Positions 7,258 through 15,967 of a DNA stretch of 64,000 nt are shown here, piece after piece; positions within the stretch are counted from its first letter, which is position 1, and the number at the start of each line of letters is the position of its first letter. A program made the position numbers and the translations under genes. This DNA is from Bacilli bacterium (GTDB lineage: Bacteria; Bacillota_I; Bacilli_A; RF39; UBA660). The DNA is taken from NCBI GenBank assembly GCA_017511805.1, contig JAFWJA010000011.1:16301-80300 (forward strand), in the 5' to 3' direction. Under the pieces are notes generated by a model, which did not search any database, had not been told where the DNA came from, and saw only the letters and a list, made by a program, of their open reading frames with translations.

Positions 7258-10200
7258 AATATAATCTAATAAATCAGTTAAATAATATACAAAATGTTTA
7301 TCTAGACCTGATAGCAATAGTTTAATGAATAATCTATCACTTTTATAGTTAAATCTGAATTTTTCTGATAAATTTGATGCATAATAGAATAATTCTGATA
7401 CATCTAGTTTTTCCACAGTGTTTTTATCTAAAGAGAATTCTACATATAGATTATTTTGTACTACATCATTTATATTTAATGATTTAGCTTGTTTTTCAAA
7501 CCATTCACTATACATATAAACAATAACTTCTTCTGATAATTTACCAAATCTATCTTCTAATTCTTGTTTAACTGTTTCAATCTTATCTTTTGAATCTATT
7601 TCGTTAATTAATCTATGGATTTCAATCTTTAGAGAATCACTACTTACATATGAATTATCAATATGTGTTTCTACTTCGATTAATGGTTTTTCATTTTCAA
7701 TTATTTCTTCTTTTATTTCAAGACCTTTTAATCTAGCTACTTCATCATTAAGTATCTTAACATATAGATCATAACCAACTGAATCAATAAATCCTGCTTG
7801 CTCTGAACCAAGTATATCTCCCGCACCTCTTATAGATAAATCTCTCATTGCTATAGAGAATCCACTTCCTAATTCAGTAAATTCTTTAATAGCATTTAGT
7901 CTTTTAACAGCAGCTTCATTTAATACTTTACTCTTACTATGCATTAAATAAGCATATGCGATTTTATTACTTCTTCCTACTCTACCTCTTATTTGATATA
8001 GTTGTGATAAACCAAATCTTTCTGCATCATATATAATTAGTGTATTAACATTAGGTATATCAATACCTGTTTCTATTATTGTTGTACATAATAATATATC
8101 AAATTCGTTATTGATAAAGGCATTCATGGTGTCCTCTAGTTCTTCTTTTGACATTTGACCATGTGCAATTCTAATATCTGCTTCTGGTACTAATCTTTTT
8201 AATTCCATCATCTTTTCTTCAATAAATTCAACTCTGTTAAATAAAATAAATACCTGTCCTTTTCTAGACATTTCCTTATAAATAGCATCTTTTATTAATG
8301 CATTACTTTCTTCTACAACATAAGTTTGTACTGGATATCTAGATGCAGGTGGTGTTTCAATTAAAGCTAAATCTCTTATTCCTACTAATGACATTTGAAG
8401 AGTTCTAGGAATTGGAGTAGCACTAAGTGTTAAAACATCTACGTTTGCTTTATATTCCTTGATTTTTTCTTTATGTGTAACACCAAATCTTTGTTCCTCA
8501 TCTATTATAAGTAAACCTAAATCTTTAAATTTAATGTTATTATTTAATAATTTATGAGTACCAATCACTATATCTATCTTACCTTTTTCTAGTTTATCAT
8601 ATATTTCATTTACTCTTCTTGTACTTGTATATCTATTTAATAAAGCTATTTCTATACCAAAACTTTTAAATCTTTCTAGTGAATTAGCGTATTGTTGATT
8701 AGAAAGAATAGTTGTTGGACATAAATAAGCGACTTGTTTACCTGAATTAACTGCTTTAAACATTGCCCTAAAAGCAACTTCTGTCTTACCATAACCTACA
8801 TCACCACATAAAAGCATATCCATTGGTACATTTGATTCCATTGCTTTTTTAATTTTATCTATTGCAATAAATTGATCTTTTGTTAATGTGTAGCCAAACT
8901 CTGAATCAAAGTCTTTTTGAAGATCATCATCTTTTTTAAAGGCAAAGCCTTCTTTCATACTTCTTTCTGCGGATATTTTAATTAATTTATCTGCGATATC
9001 TTTTACCTTATTCTTGATTCTTAACTTTGTTTTTTGCCATTCAGTACTTCCTAATTTATTTAATTTAGGGGCAAATCCTTCTTTTGAAGAATATTTACTG
9101 ATTAAATCTATCTTTTCCACAGGAATAAATAATTTATCCTTACCTTGATAACTTATTTCTAGGTAATCTTTTTTATTTCCATTCTTAACAAGAGTCTTTA
9201 AACCATTATAAACTCCAATACCATGATTTATATGTACTACATAATCCCCAACTGTAAGATTATTAACATCTTTAATCTTAGTTCCTACTTTTAACTTGTT
9301 TTTATAGTTAACATTCTTTATTTTTTGACCAAATAACTCATTTTCTGTGATTAATATATATTTATCTAGTTCAAATCCTTCATCATAATCTTCTTTTACT
9401 ATATTTAATTCATTAATAAATAACTTATCAATTGTTGTTAGTTTTGGCTCTATTTTAAGGAATTTCTTAACATTTTCTATTTTTCTATCGCTGTTAACAG
9501 AAATAACAACTGTTTTTTTATGAAATAATGCTGTATTTATATATTCATTTATTAAATCTATATTAGATTTAAAATTATCTATATTTTTAGCACCAATATT
9601 ATATATTTTATCTAGTTTCTTATTCTTTAGAAGATTATCCACAGTTAAAAGATAAACTGTATCCTTAAACTTAATATCATCTATATTATACATATAATTA
9701 GTTTTACATCTTTCTTCTAAAGCAGAATCATATTCAAATATCTCATTTCTTAAACTAACATATGAATTATTTAATTGATCAAAGTCTTTAATTATAGTTA
9801 TTGGATTATCTAAATAATCAAATATTGAACTAGTATCACATACTAAAGGTAAGTTCTTTTGTCTATCTTCTATTTCAATACCTTTTTTATTGATAAACTC
9901 AGAATATGAATTAATTACAACCTCATTTATTTCTTTATTAGATCTTTGAGTATCAGGATCAAAATATCTTATAGAATCAATTTCATCTCCCCAAAACTCT
10001 ATTCTTATAGGTAAATCTTCTTTTATTGGATATAGATCTAAAATAAATCCTCTAGATGCCATTTCACCTGTATTAGTAACAGTTGTTTCTGATATATAAC
10101 CTAGAGACGCTAATTTACGAGTTAATTCATCTTTATCTATTGTATCTCCCTTTTTAAAAGTAATAACACTATCTTTCCATATTTCTTTAGTAGGAAGATA

Positions 10201-10533
10201 TCTAAGAAGACCCATTAAGTTAGTAATTACAATGTTTCCTGAAGTGTTAGATAGTTCATCTAAAGTATTTAATCTTATTGTTAATAAATCAGGAGAAGTC
10301 GCTAATGCTTCACTAGTTAAGAAATCATCCATCGGAAATAAATAACAGTTGTTATTTAATTTTGATAAAGAGCTATATATCATATTAGCTTCATATAAAG
10401 AATTAGTTACTAATATAATATCTCTATTAGTCTTTTTATATATATTTGAAACGCAAAAAGAAATTAACTCATTCGTTAACCCTGTAATTCCAATATTATC
10501 AAATTTGTTAATTTCTAATACTTTTTCAAACAT
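7243..10533 (-). CDS. mfd: Transcription-repair coupling factor
   Basis: Mfd removes RNA polymerase stalled at DNA lesions and recruits UvrA. At 1,096 residues it is slightly shorter than Bacillus Mfd. Seen in order: a UvrB-like N-terminal half, the RNA-polymerase-interaction domain (VGDYVVHINHGIGVYNGL, about 430-450), the helicase core with Walker A GDVGYGKT (about 575-582), the DEEQ box (about 678) and RGRVGRS motif VI, then a TRCF C-terminal domain. It is 4 bases from pth with no terminator between them, so the two are probably one operon, as in Bacillus. Confidence 0.97.
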   Translation of the reverse strand: MFEKVLEINKFDNIGITGLTNELISFCVSNIYKKTNRDIILVTNSLYEANMIYSSLSKLNNNCYLFPMDDFLTSEALATSPDLLTIRLNTLDELSNTSGNIVITNLMGLLRYLPTKEIWKDSVITFKKGDTIDKDELTRKLASLGYISETTVTNTGEMASRGFILDLYPIKEDLPIRIEFWGDEIDSIRYFDPDTQRSNKEINEVVINSYSEFINKKGIEIEDRQKNLPLVCDTSSIFDYLDNPITIIKDFDQLNNSYVSLRNEIFEYDSALEERCKTNYMYNIDDIKFKDTVYLLTVDNLLKNKKLDKIYNIGAKNIDNFKSNIDLINEYINTALFHKKTVVISVNSDRKIENVKKFLKIEPKLTTIDKLFINELNIVKEDYDEGFELDKYILITENELFGQKIKNVNYKNKLKVGTKIKDVNNLTVGDYVVHINHGIGVYNGLKTLVKNGNKKDYLEISYQGKDKLFIPVEKIDLISKYSSKEGFAPKLNKLGSTEWQKTKLRIKNKVKDIADKLIKISAERSMKEGFAFKKDDDLQKDFDSEFGYTLTKDQFIAIDKIKKAMESNVPMDMLLCGDVGYGKTEVAFRAMFKAVNSGKQVAYLCPTTILSNQQYANSLERFKSFGIEIALLNRYTSTRRVNEIYDKLEKGKIDIVIGTHKLLNNNIKFKDLGLLIIDEEQRFGVTHKEKIKEYKANVDVLTLSATPIPRTLQMSLVGIRDLALIETPPASRYPVQTYVVEESNALIKDAIYKEMSRKGQVFILFNRVEFIEEKMMELKRLVPEADIRIAHGQMSKEELEDTMNAFINNEFDILLCTTIIETGIDIPNVNTLIIYDAERFGLSQLYQIRGRVGRSNKIAYAYLMHSKSKVLNEAAVKRLNAIKEFTELGSGFSIAMRDLSIRGAGDILGSEQAGFIDSVGYDLYVKILNDEVARLKGLEIKEEIIENEKPLIEVETHIDNSYVSSDSLKIEIHRLINEIDSKDKIETVKQELEDRFGKLSEEVIVYMYSEWFEKQAKSLNINDVVQNNLYVEFSLDKNTVEKLDVSELFYYASNLSEKFRFNYKSDRLFIKLLLSGLDKHFVYYLTDLLDYIKKIV

Positions 10534-10537
10534 AAAA

Positions 10538-11098
10538 TCATCTCTTATTATATTTTCCCATCAATAAATCAAAATTCATTATGAAAAAATCATCTATGAT
10601 ATTTAAACAAATTTCATATGTTTTTTCAAGTGTTTCTTTCTCTTCTTTTGATATTTTTCCTAAAACATAATCTTTTGTATCCATCATTTTATTATTAGAT
10701 ATACCTATTTTTAATCTTTTTATGTTATTTGTACCTAATTTTTCTTCAATATCCTTAATTCCATTATGACCACCAGAGCTAGAATTCTCTTTTAGTTTAA
10801 TCTTTCCTATCTCCATATCTAAATCATCTTGAATTATAAGTACTTCATCAGTCTTAATTTTATAAAAATCCATTATTTTTCTTACTGAATCACCACTTAA
10901 ATTCATATATGTTTGTGGTTCTAGAAATATAACATCTTCATTATTAATTGAAGTTTTAGTATATTTTCCATTAAATTTTTCTTTATCTAGTGTTAAATTG
11001 TTATTTCTTAAGTATTTATCTAATATGTTAAAACCTATATTATGTCTTGTATTTTCATATTCTTTTCCTGGATTACCTAATCCTACTATTAATTTCAT
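10538..11098 (-). CDS. pth: Peptidyl-tRNA hydrolase
   Basis: Releases peptides from prematurely dropped peptidyl-tRNAs. 186 residues from the ATG at 11098, which follows a strong GGAGG site; an upstream in-frame extension runs into rsmI and lacks any family match. Active-site residues are visible: N9 in GLGNPG, H19 in TRHNIGF, the YMNLSG asparagine and the QDDLD aspartate. Bacillus calls this gene spoVC. It lies between rsmI and mfd. Confidence 0.95.
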   Translation of the reverse strand: MKLIVGLGNPGKEYENTRHNIGFNILDKYLRNNNLTLDKEKFNGKYTKTSINNEDVIFLEPQTYMNLSGDSVRKIMDFYKIKTDEVLIIQDDLDMEIGKIKLKENSSSGGHNGIKDIEEKLGTNNIKRLKIGISNNKMMDTKDYVLGKISKEEKETLEKTYEICLNIIDDFFIMNFDLLMGKYNKR

Positions 11099-11111
11099 GT
11101 TATACCTCCAT

Positions 11112-11951
11112 CTATTTTCTATCAATATATTGCTTATATACTTCGTTTTTAGGTAAATTATGAAGTTTAGCAACCTCTTTTATAGCATCTTTATCTCTCA
11201 TACCTGTTTTTACAAGCATATTTATATGATCTATAATATCTAGATCATCATAAGATTCTTTATCTTTATTTCCTTCTAATACTATTACAAATTCACCTTT
11301 TGGATCTTTTAATTCTTCTAAAACCTCAGAAATTGTACCTCTATATACCTCTTCATGCTTTTTACTAATCTCTCTAGAGATACTAATTTGTCTTTCACCC
11401 ATAATATCTTTAATTAACTGCAGTGTTTCTATAACTCTATATGGTGATTCATAGAAGATTATTGTGTATTCTAGCAGTTTTAAATCATCTAATTCCTTCT
11501 TTTTTTCTGTCTTCTTACTACTTAAGAAACCATAGAATAAAAATTTATTAGGATTTAGACCACTATTTACTATTGCTGGTGTAAAAGCTGTTGCGCCTGG
11601 TAAACATACCACATTAAAACCAGAATTAATTACTTTAAATACTGATACATAACCAGGATCACTTATTGATGGTGTACCTCTATCTGTGATTATTGAAACA
11701 TCAAAACCTTGATTTAAATAATCAAGTACTTTTAAATATACATCGTCTTCATTAAATTTATGACAAGGAATTAACTTTTTCTTTATATCAAAATAATCTA
11801 ATAACTTTTTAGATTCTCTTGTATCTTCAGAAAAGATTACTTCTGAATTCTTTAATATTTCAACCCCTCTATATGTCATATCACCCATATTACCTATTGG
11901 AGTTGGAACTAAATATAAAGTAGGTTTTCCATCATAACTCTTTTGACTCAC
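11112..11951 (-). CDS. rsmI: 16S rRNA C1402 2'-O-methyltransferase
   Basis: RsmI methylates the ribose of C1402 in the ribosomal P site. 279 residues with the SAM-dependent tetrapyrrole-methylase fold: LYLVPTPIGNMGD near the N-terminus, SEDTRESKKLL, TDRGTPSISDPG and YESPYRVIETL. The start codon is GTG with a GGTGG ribosome binding site. In Bacillus (yabC) it also follows yabB; here a small lipoprotein gene and a terminator separate it from the yabB-like gene, and it has its own promoter. Confidence 0.95.
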   Translation of the reverse strand: MSQKSYDGKPTLYLVPTPIGNMGDMTYRGVEILKNSEVIFSEDTRESKKLLDYFDIKKKLIPCHKFNEDDVYLKVLDYLNQGFDVSIITDRGTPSISDPGYVSVFKVINSGFNVVCLPGATAFTPAIVNSGLNPNKFLFYGFLSSKKTEKKKELDDLKLLEYTIIFYESPYRVIETLQLIKDIMGERQISISREISKKHEEVYRGTISEVLEELKDPKGEFVIVLEGNKDKESYDDLDIIDHINMLVKTGMRDKDAIKEVAKLHNLPKNEVYKQYIDRK

Positions 11952-11977
11952 AAAATCACCACCAAATTACAAGAATA

Positions 11978-12007
11978 ATTATATCATAACAATTAAAAAA
12001 TAGACAA
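11978..12007 (-). promoter_or_regulatory. Promoter of rsmI
   Basis: TTGTCT (12002-12007), an 18-base spacer and TATAAT (11978-11983) on the minus strand. The -35 box lies inside the loop of the preceding lipoprotein gene's terminator. Confidence 0.55.
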
Positions 12008-12022
12008 ATCATTGCCTATTTT
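11995..12022 (-). terminator. Terminator of the small lipoprotein gene
   Basis: AAAATAG/CTATTTT stem (11997-12003 with 12016-12022), extended by CAA/TTG across a mismatch, followed by T's on the minus strand. It overlaps the TAG stop codon. Confidence 0.7.
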
Positions 12023-12366
12023 CTTTTATATTTAACATCTGATCCTACACTATCTTTAATTATTAACATATCATCTTCAATCACATATTCAAATTCATTT
12101 GGAATAGTTGTATTTTCATAACTAATTTTTACTTTATTACCTTTATCTTCATAAGTAAATTTCTTTTTATCGCTATAGAAAGTATAACTTCCTGTATTAT
12201 CACCATTAAATGTGTAGTAAATATCCTTATTTTCTTTTTTAGATGATTCATCGTAATAATTCCATTGACCTTCTAATCCTTTTGAAGATGATCCACATCC
12301 TGTCATTATAACAATTAAAAATGTAGATAAAAATAAAACCCCTAATCTTTTAATAGTTTTTCTCAT
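12016..12366 (-). CDS. Small lipoprotein with lipocalin-like domain
   Basis: 116 residues. The signal peptide ends in a good lipobox, IMTGC (Cys24). The mature part contains GLEGQWNYYD followed by alternating short strands (YTFNGDNTGSYTF, EYVIEDDMLIIKD), a pattern like small DUF5640/lipocalin-like exported proteins, though I cannot assign it firmly. It sits alone between the yabB-like gene and rsmI with its own terminator and an extended -10 (TGTTATAAT, 12390-12398) upstream. Function unknown. Confidence 0.75.
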   Translation of the reverse strand: MRKTIKRLGVLFLSTFLIVIMTGCGSSSKGLEGQWNYYDESSKKENKDIYYTFNGDNTGSYTFYSDKKKFTYEDKGNKVKISYENTTIPNEFEYVIEDDMLIIKDSVGSDVKYKRK

Positions 12367-12399
12367 AATTTTATATCCTTTCTATTATTATTATAACAT

Positions 12400-12427
12400 A
12401 AAAAAAGAATATAAATACTTATATTCT
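12400..12427 (-). terminator. Terminator of the trmN6-like gene
   Basis: A 9-bp stem AGAATATAA/TTATATTCT (12406-12414 with 12419-12427) and a T run on the minus strand, overlapping the stop codon. The promoter of the next gene begins right after it. Confidence 0.75.
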
Positions 12428-13135
12428 AAAAAAATCTTGTATTTCTTTTTTATATTCTCCATTTTCAGCATGTATTATAAGAGGTTCTAATACTTTTAAT
12501 GAATTATTCCCATTCTTAGTACCCTCAATTAATAACATGTTACTTTCTGTATTTTCTTTTGGATATATAAATTGTATTCTTTTTGGAGATATATTATTAT
12601 CAACCATAGTCTTTATTATATCACTTAATCTTTCAGGTCTATGTACAAGAACTAAACTACCATTATTCTTTAGTAATTTTCTAGATAGTTTAACTATATC
12701 TTCAATATTGATCATTATTTCATGTCTCGCAATTGATTTAATATCATTATTATTCTTTTTGGATTGCTCATTTACTTTAAAATATGGTGGATTACATGTA
12801 ATCAAGTCAAATGTATCAGTCTCAAACTTATTAGTAAGCTCTTTAGCATCCATATTTAATAATTCTATTTTATCTTCTAATCCATTAATTTTAATAGATT
12901 CTTTTCCCAATTCATATATTTCTTTTTGAATTTCAACCGCATATAATTTATTGTCCACTACTGTGGATAACATTAATGGAATAGGACAATTACCAGAACA
13001 AATATCTATTATTTTTTGATTCTTTCTAATATTTAAAAACTTAAATAGTAGAACTGAATCTAATGAATAATTAAAATAATCAGTATCTTGAACTATTTTT
13101 AAATTATATCCTAATAAATCATTTACTACTTTCAT
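12419..13135 (-). CDS. TrmN6-like (YabB) tRNA adenine N6-methyltransferase
   Basis: 238 residues of a Rossmann SAM-methyltransferase: SAM-binding IIDICSGNCPIPLML (about 41-56) and the catalytic CNPPYF motif (about 113-118) that marks N6-adenine enzymes. Relatives modify A37 of tRNA-Val. It overlaps the ricT 3' end by 17 bases, and the order ricT then yabB matches Bacillus apart from the absent yabA. The substrate is inferred from family and synteny only. Confidence 0.88.
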   Translation of the reverse strand: MKVVNDLLGYNLKIVQDTDYFNYSLDSVLLFKFLNIRKNQKIIDICSGNCPIPLMLSTVVDNKLYAVEIQKEIYELGKESIKINGLEDKIELLNMDAKELTNKFETDTFDLITCNPPYFKVNEQSKKNNNDIKSIARHEIMINIEDIVKLSRKLLKNNGSLVLVHRPERLSDIIKTMVDNNISPKRIQFIYPKENTESNMLLIEGTKNGNNSLKVLEPLIIHAENGEYKKEIQDFFRI

Positions 13136-13916
13136 CTAAGAATAATTCAATAACTTCTTTATCTTTAGTTTCAATCTTATATGATTTTCTAAAAATATCG
13201 ACTGAAGTTACTTTTCCTTTCTTACCATCTTTTTCAATTATTTGACCAATTGAAGGATATTTCTTCTTTTCTTCTAAATAATTTTCATCTTCATATTCTA
13301 AACAACATAATAATCTATTACATGCACCATTAATCTTAGTAGGATTTAATGAAATATTTTGATTTTTAGCCATATTTATAGTAATATTATTAAAACTATA
13401 TAAATATGAAGAACAACATAATGGTCTTCCGCAAGGACCTAATCCTCCTACTTCTTTTGCTTTATCTCTTGGTCCAATTTGTCTTAACTCTATTCTAACT
13501 TTATAAATACTTGCTAATTGTTTAGCTAATTCCCTAAAATCTACTCTATCATTAGATAAATAAGTAAAGTATAGTTGAGTTCTTTCAAAATTATATGAAG
13601 CATCTATTAATTTCATATCTAATACAGATTTTTCTATTAATTCCTTACATTTATTAAATGCACTTTTAGAATCCTTTATATTATTTAAATATTGGTTATA
13701 GTCTTTTTTTGTACTGATTCTAATTACTTTCTTTAAATTATCATTATATTCTTCTTTATCTATTTCTTTTAATTCTTCAACAGTTCCAAATTGTAATCCT
13801 CTTTCTGTTTCAACAATAACTGTTAATCCCTTTTTTAGGTTAAGATTATTTGAATCAAAGTAATAATTTCTTCCATTTTTAACAAATGATACACCTGCTA
13901 TTTTTATTTTATCCAT
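13119..13916 (-). CDS. ricT: PSP1-domain protein RicT (YaaT)
   Basis: 265 residues with the PSP1 C-terminal domain. Conserved cysteine clusters GPCGRPLCC (about 160-168) and CNRLLCCLEYE (about 197-207) are those that bind iron-sulfur clusters in the Bacillus RicAFT complex, which influences RNase Y-dependent RNA processing, sporulation, competence and biofilm formation. It lies directly after holB, as in Bacillus. RicA (YmcA) and RicF (YlbF) are not in this window. Confidence 0.93.
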   Translation of the reverse strand: MDKIKIAGVSFVKNGRNYYFDSNNLNLKKGLTVIVETERGLQFGTVEELKEIDKEEYNDNLKKVIRISTKKDYNQYLNNIKDSKSAFNKCKELIEKSVLDMKLIDASYNFERTQLYFTYLSNDRVDFRELAKQLASIYKVRIELRQIGPRDKAKEVGGLGPCGRPLCCSSYLYSFNNITINMAKNQNISLNPTKINGACNRLLCCLEYEDENYLEEKKKYPSIGQIIEKDGKKGKVTSVDIFRKSYKIETKDKEVIELFLDESSK

Positions 13917-13918
13917 TA

Positions 13919-14833
13919 TTACACCTCACTATATTTAATTATAAAATCATCTATTAATAATTTTAAATTCATGTTTGTATCTAATTTATTTAGTGTTTCC
14001 TCAATCAAATTCAATTTCTTTTGAATATCAATTAATTCATTATTATTAGCTATTTCTTTAACAATGTCAACATAATTAATTAAAGAATTAATTGATCTAT
14101 CAATTTTCATGTTTAAAACATCATAATAAAAGTATAACATAAATTCAAATAATAATTGAAAATCTTCTTTTGTTTTAAAGATATCAAATATATCAGATTT
14201 ATAATGACTAAATGTATTTATACCTATTTTTTCTATTAATTTGATAAAATTTATTATATTTTTAGACTCTTCATTAAAAGTATCCATTGAATATTCTTCA
14301 TCTTTATATATAGAATATTTAGTATAAAGTAAATCCAAATAATTATCAGTTATTTTATTGTTAAATAATAATACTTGGCATCTAGATTTAATAGTAGGAA
14401 GAACCTTTGGTAAATTATCAGTTAAAAGAATTGCAATTATATCATCATTTGGTTCTTCTAGAAACTTAAGTATAGTATTTGCTGACGATGAATTAAGTTT
14501 ATCTGCTCCATCTATTATATATATTAGTTTTTCTCCTAAAGTAGGTTTTACCATAAATTCTTTTTGTAATGCACTTAATTCTTCTTTTTTTATCAAATTA
14601 TTAGTTGGTTTAATAATTTTTAGTTCTGGATAATTATTATCATCAATATTTTTATTAATTTTTTCATTATTACCTGGATTTATTAATTTCTTTGCAAATG
14701 CTAAAGAAAACTGCATCAAAAAACTCTTATCATTTGAAACAAATAGATAAGCTTGAACTATTTTATTGTTATCAATACTATTTATTAACAATTTAGTAAT
14801 AATTGGTTGCTCTTTGATATAATCCTCTAACAT
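13919..14833 (-). CDS. holB: DNA polymerase III delta' subunit
   Basis: 304 residues of a clamp-loader AAA+ protein: YIIDGADKLNSSSANTILKFLEEP (about 104-130) and KSRCQVLLF are clear. There is no intact Walker A (AYLFVSNDKS occupies its place), as expected for a non-ATPase delta' wrench subunit; the cysteine zinc site is also missing. The start is the ATG at 14833, 6 bases after AGGTG; upstream GTG/ATG codons overlap that site. It starts 6 bp after the bofA stop and works with dnaX further up the same gene cluster. Confidence 0.92.
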   Translation of the reverse strand: MLEDYIKEQPIITKLLINSIDNNKIVQAYLFVSNDKSFLMQFSLAFAKKLINPGNNEKINKNIDDNNYPELKIIKPTNNLIKKEELSALQKEFMVKPTLGEKLIYIIDGADKLNSSSANTILKFLEEPNDDIIAILLTDNLPKVLPTIKSRCQVLLFNNKITDNYLDLLYTKYSIYKDEEYSMDTFNEESKNIINFIKLIEKIGINTFSHYKSDIFDIFKTKEDFQLLFEFMLYFYYDVLNMKIDRSINSLINYVDIVKEIANNNELIDIQKKLNLIEETLNKLDTNMNLKLLIDDFIIKYSEV

Positions 14834-14838
14834 ATTCA

Positions 14839-15027
14839 TCACCTAAAATTTATTAAATAAAATATTATCAATCCTATAAAACCAGGAATACCTAATATAG
14901 ATGTAATTATAATAGTAATAATATTAATAGGTACTGGAAGATTATATTGATTCATAAATATATTATATGCATATAATATTCCTAAACTAACTACTGCTCT
15001 TCTAAATATCTTATACAATAGTTTCAA
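14839..15027 (-). CDS. bofA: BofA-family protein (pro-sigma K processing inhibitor type)
   Basis: A 62-residue, two-span membrane protein. The second half, ITIIITSILGIPGFIGLIIF, has the hydrophobic LGIPG signature of BofA, which in Bacillus holds SpoIVFB inactive in the mother-cell-derived forespore membrane. It lies between recR and holB; in Bacillus recR-yaaL-bofA is the order. The start is TTG, supported by an AGGTG site 7 bases upstream. The family call rests on the short C-terminal motif plus position. Confidence 0.8.
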   Translation of the reverse strand: MKLLYKIFRRAVVSLGILYAYNIFMNQYNLPVPINIITIIITSILGIPGFIGLIIFYLINFR

Positions 15028-15066
15028 TTAATATCACCTATTAAACTATATTTATAAAATTTAAAT

Positions 15067-15669
15067 TTATGATAACTTATTTCTTCCTTCTAGAGCTCTT
15101 TGTATTGTTAAAGCATCTAGATATTCCATATCAGCTCCTACTGGTATACCTGCAGCTATTTTTGTAACAGATACATCAGTTCCTTCTAATAATTTAAGTA
15201 TATAAAGAGATGTTGTTTCTCCTTCCATACTTGTATTCAAAGCTAATATTACTTCTTTAATTTTTTCTTTTTTTATTCTATTAATTAATTCATTTATTTT
15301 AATATCTTCTGGATTTATTCCCTCTAGTGGTGAAATTAATCCTTCTAAAACATGATATTTTCCTTTATAGGCATTAGATTTTTCAAATAATATAAGATCT
15401 TTTGTACTTTCAACAACACATATTGTTGAAGAATCTCTTGTATCATCACTACAAATGGAACATATTTCACTATCTTCAGTTAAATTGTTACATATTGAGC
15501 ACTTAACTATTTTTGTTTTAACATTATTAATTGAATTAGAAAACTTTTCTGCATTTTCATCAGAAAACTTTAAAACTGCAAAACTTAATCGTTCTGCATT
15601 TTTTTCTCCAATACCTGGAAGCAATTTAAAACATTCAATTAATTCTTCTAAACTTTTTGGAAATTTCAT
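15067..15669 (-). CDS. recR: Recombination mediator RecR
   Basis: 200 residues, the usual length. Helix-hairpin-helix LLPGIGEKNAERL (16-28), a four-cysteine zinc finger (C57, C60, C70, C73), then a Toprim domain with ICVVES and LNTSMEGETT. RecR with RecF and RecO loads RecA on gapped DNA. The start is one base after the yaaK stop, so translation is coupled. The dnaX-yaaK-recR arrangement is the standard bacterial one. Confidence 0.96.
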   Translation of the reverse strand: MKFPKSLEELIECFKLLPGIGEKNAERLSFAVLKFSDENAEKFSNSINNVKTKIVKCSICNNLTEDSEICSICSDDTRDSSTICVVESTKDLILFEKSNAYKGKYHVLEGLISPLEGINPEDIKINELINRIKKEKIKEVILALNTSMEGETTSLYILKLLEGTDVSVTKIAAGIPVGADMEYLDALTIQRALEGRNKLS

Positions 15670-15670
15670 A

Positions 15671-15964
15671 TTAGAATAATCCAGGCATCATACTAGAATA
15701 GCGGCCTAATTTACTTTCCATTGCTTTATCTGCTTGATTAATTACATCATTAACAGCAATTAAAATCATATCTTCTAATGCCTCTATATCATCTGATTCT
15801 ATATCTTTACTTATAACTATTTTAGTTATTTCTTTATTTCCTGTTCCTTCTACTTCAACTAAATCTTTTTTACAAGTAAAAGTCATAGCAGCTACTTCTT
15901 CTTGTGCTTTTTTCATATCCTTTTGCATTTTTTGTGCTTGTTGCATCAATTGATTCATATTCAT
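15671..15964 (-). CDS. YbaB/EbfC-family nucleoid-associated protein
   Basis: 97 residues; MNMNQLMQQAQKMQKDMKKAQ opening helix and the VEGTGNKEITKIVI strand are typical of YbaB/EbfC (YaaK in Bacillus), a small dimer that binds DNA. It starts 3 bp after the dnaX stop and ends 1 bp before recR, so it is in the middle of a tight operon. The AGGAG site lies 8 bases before the first ATG. Confidence 0.93.
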   Translation of the reverse strand: MNMNQLMQQAQKMQKDMKKAQEEVAAMTFTCKKDLVEVEGTGNKEITKIVISKDIESDDIEALEDMILIAVNDVINQADKAMESKLGRYSSMMPGLF

Positions 15965-15967
15965 ATT

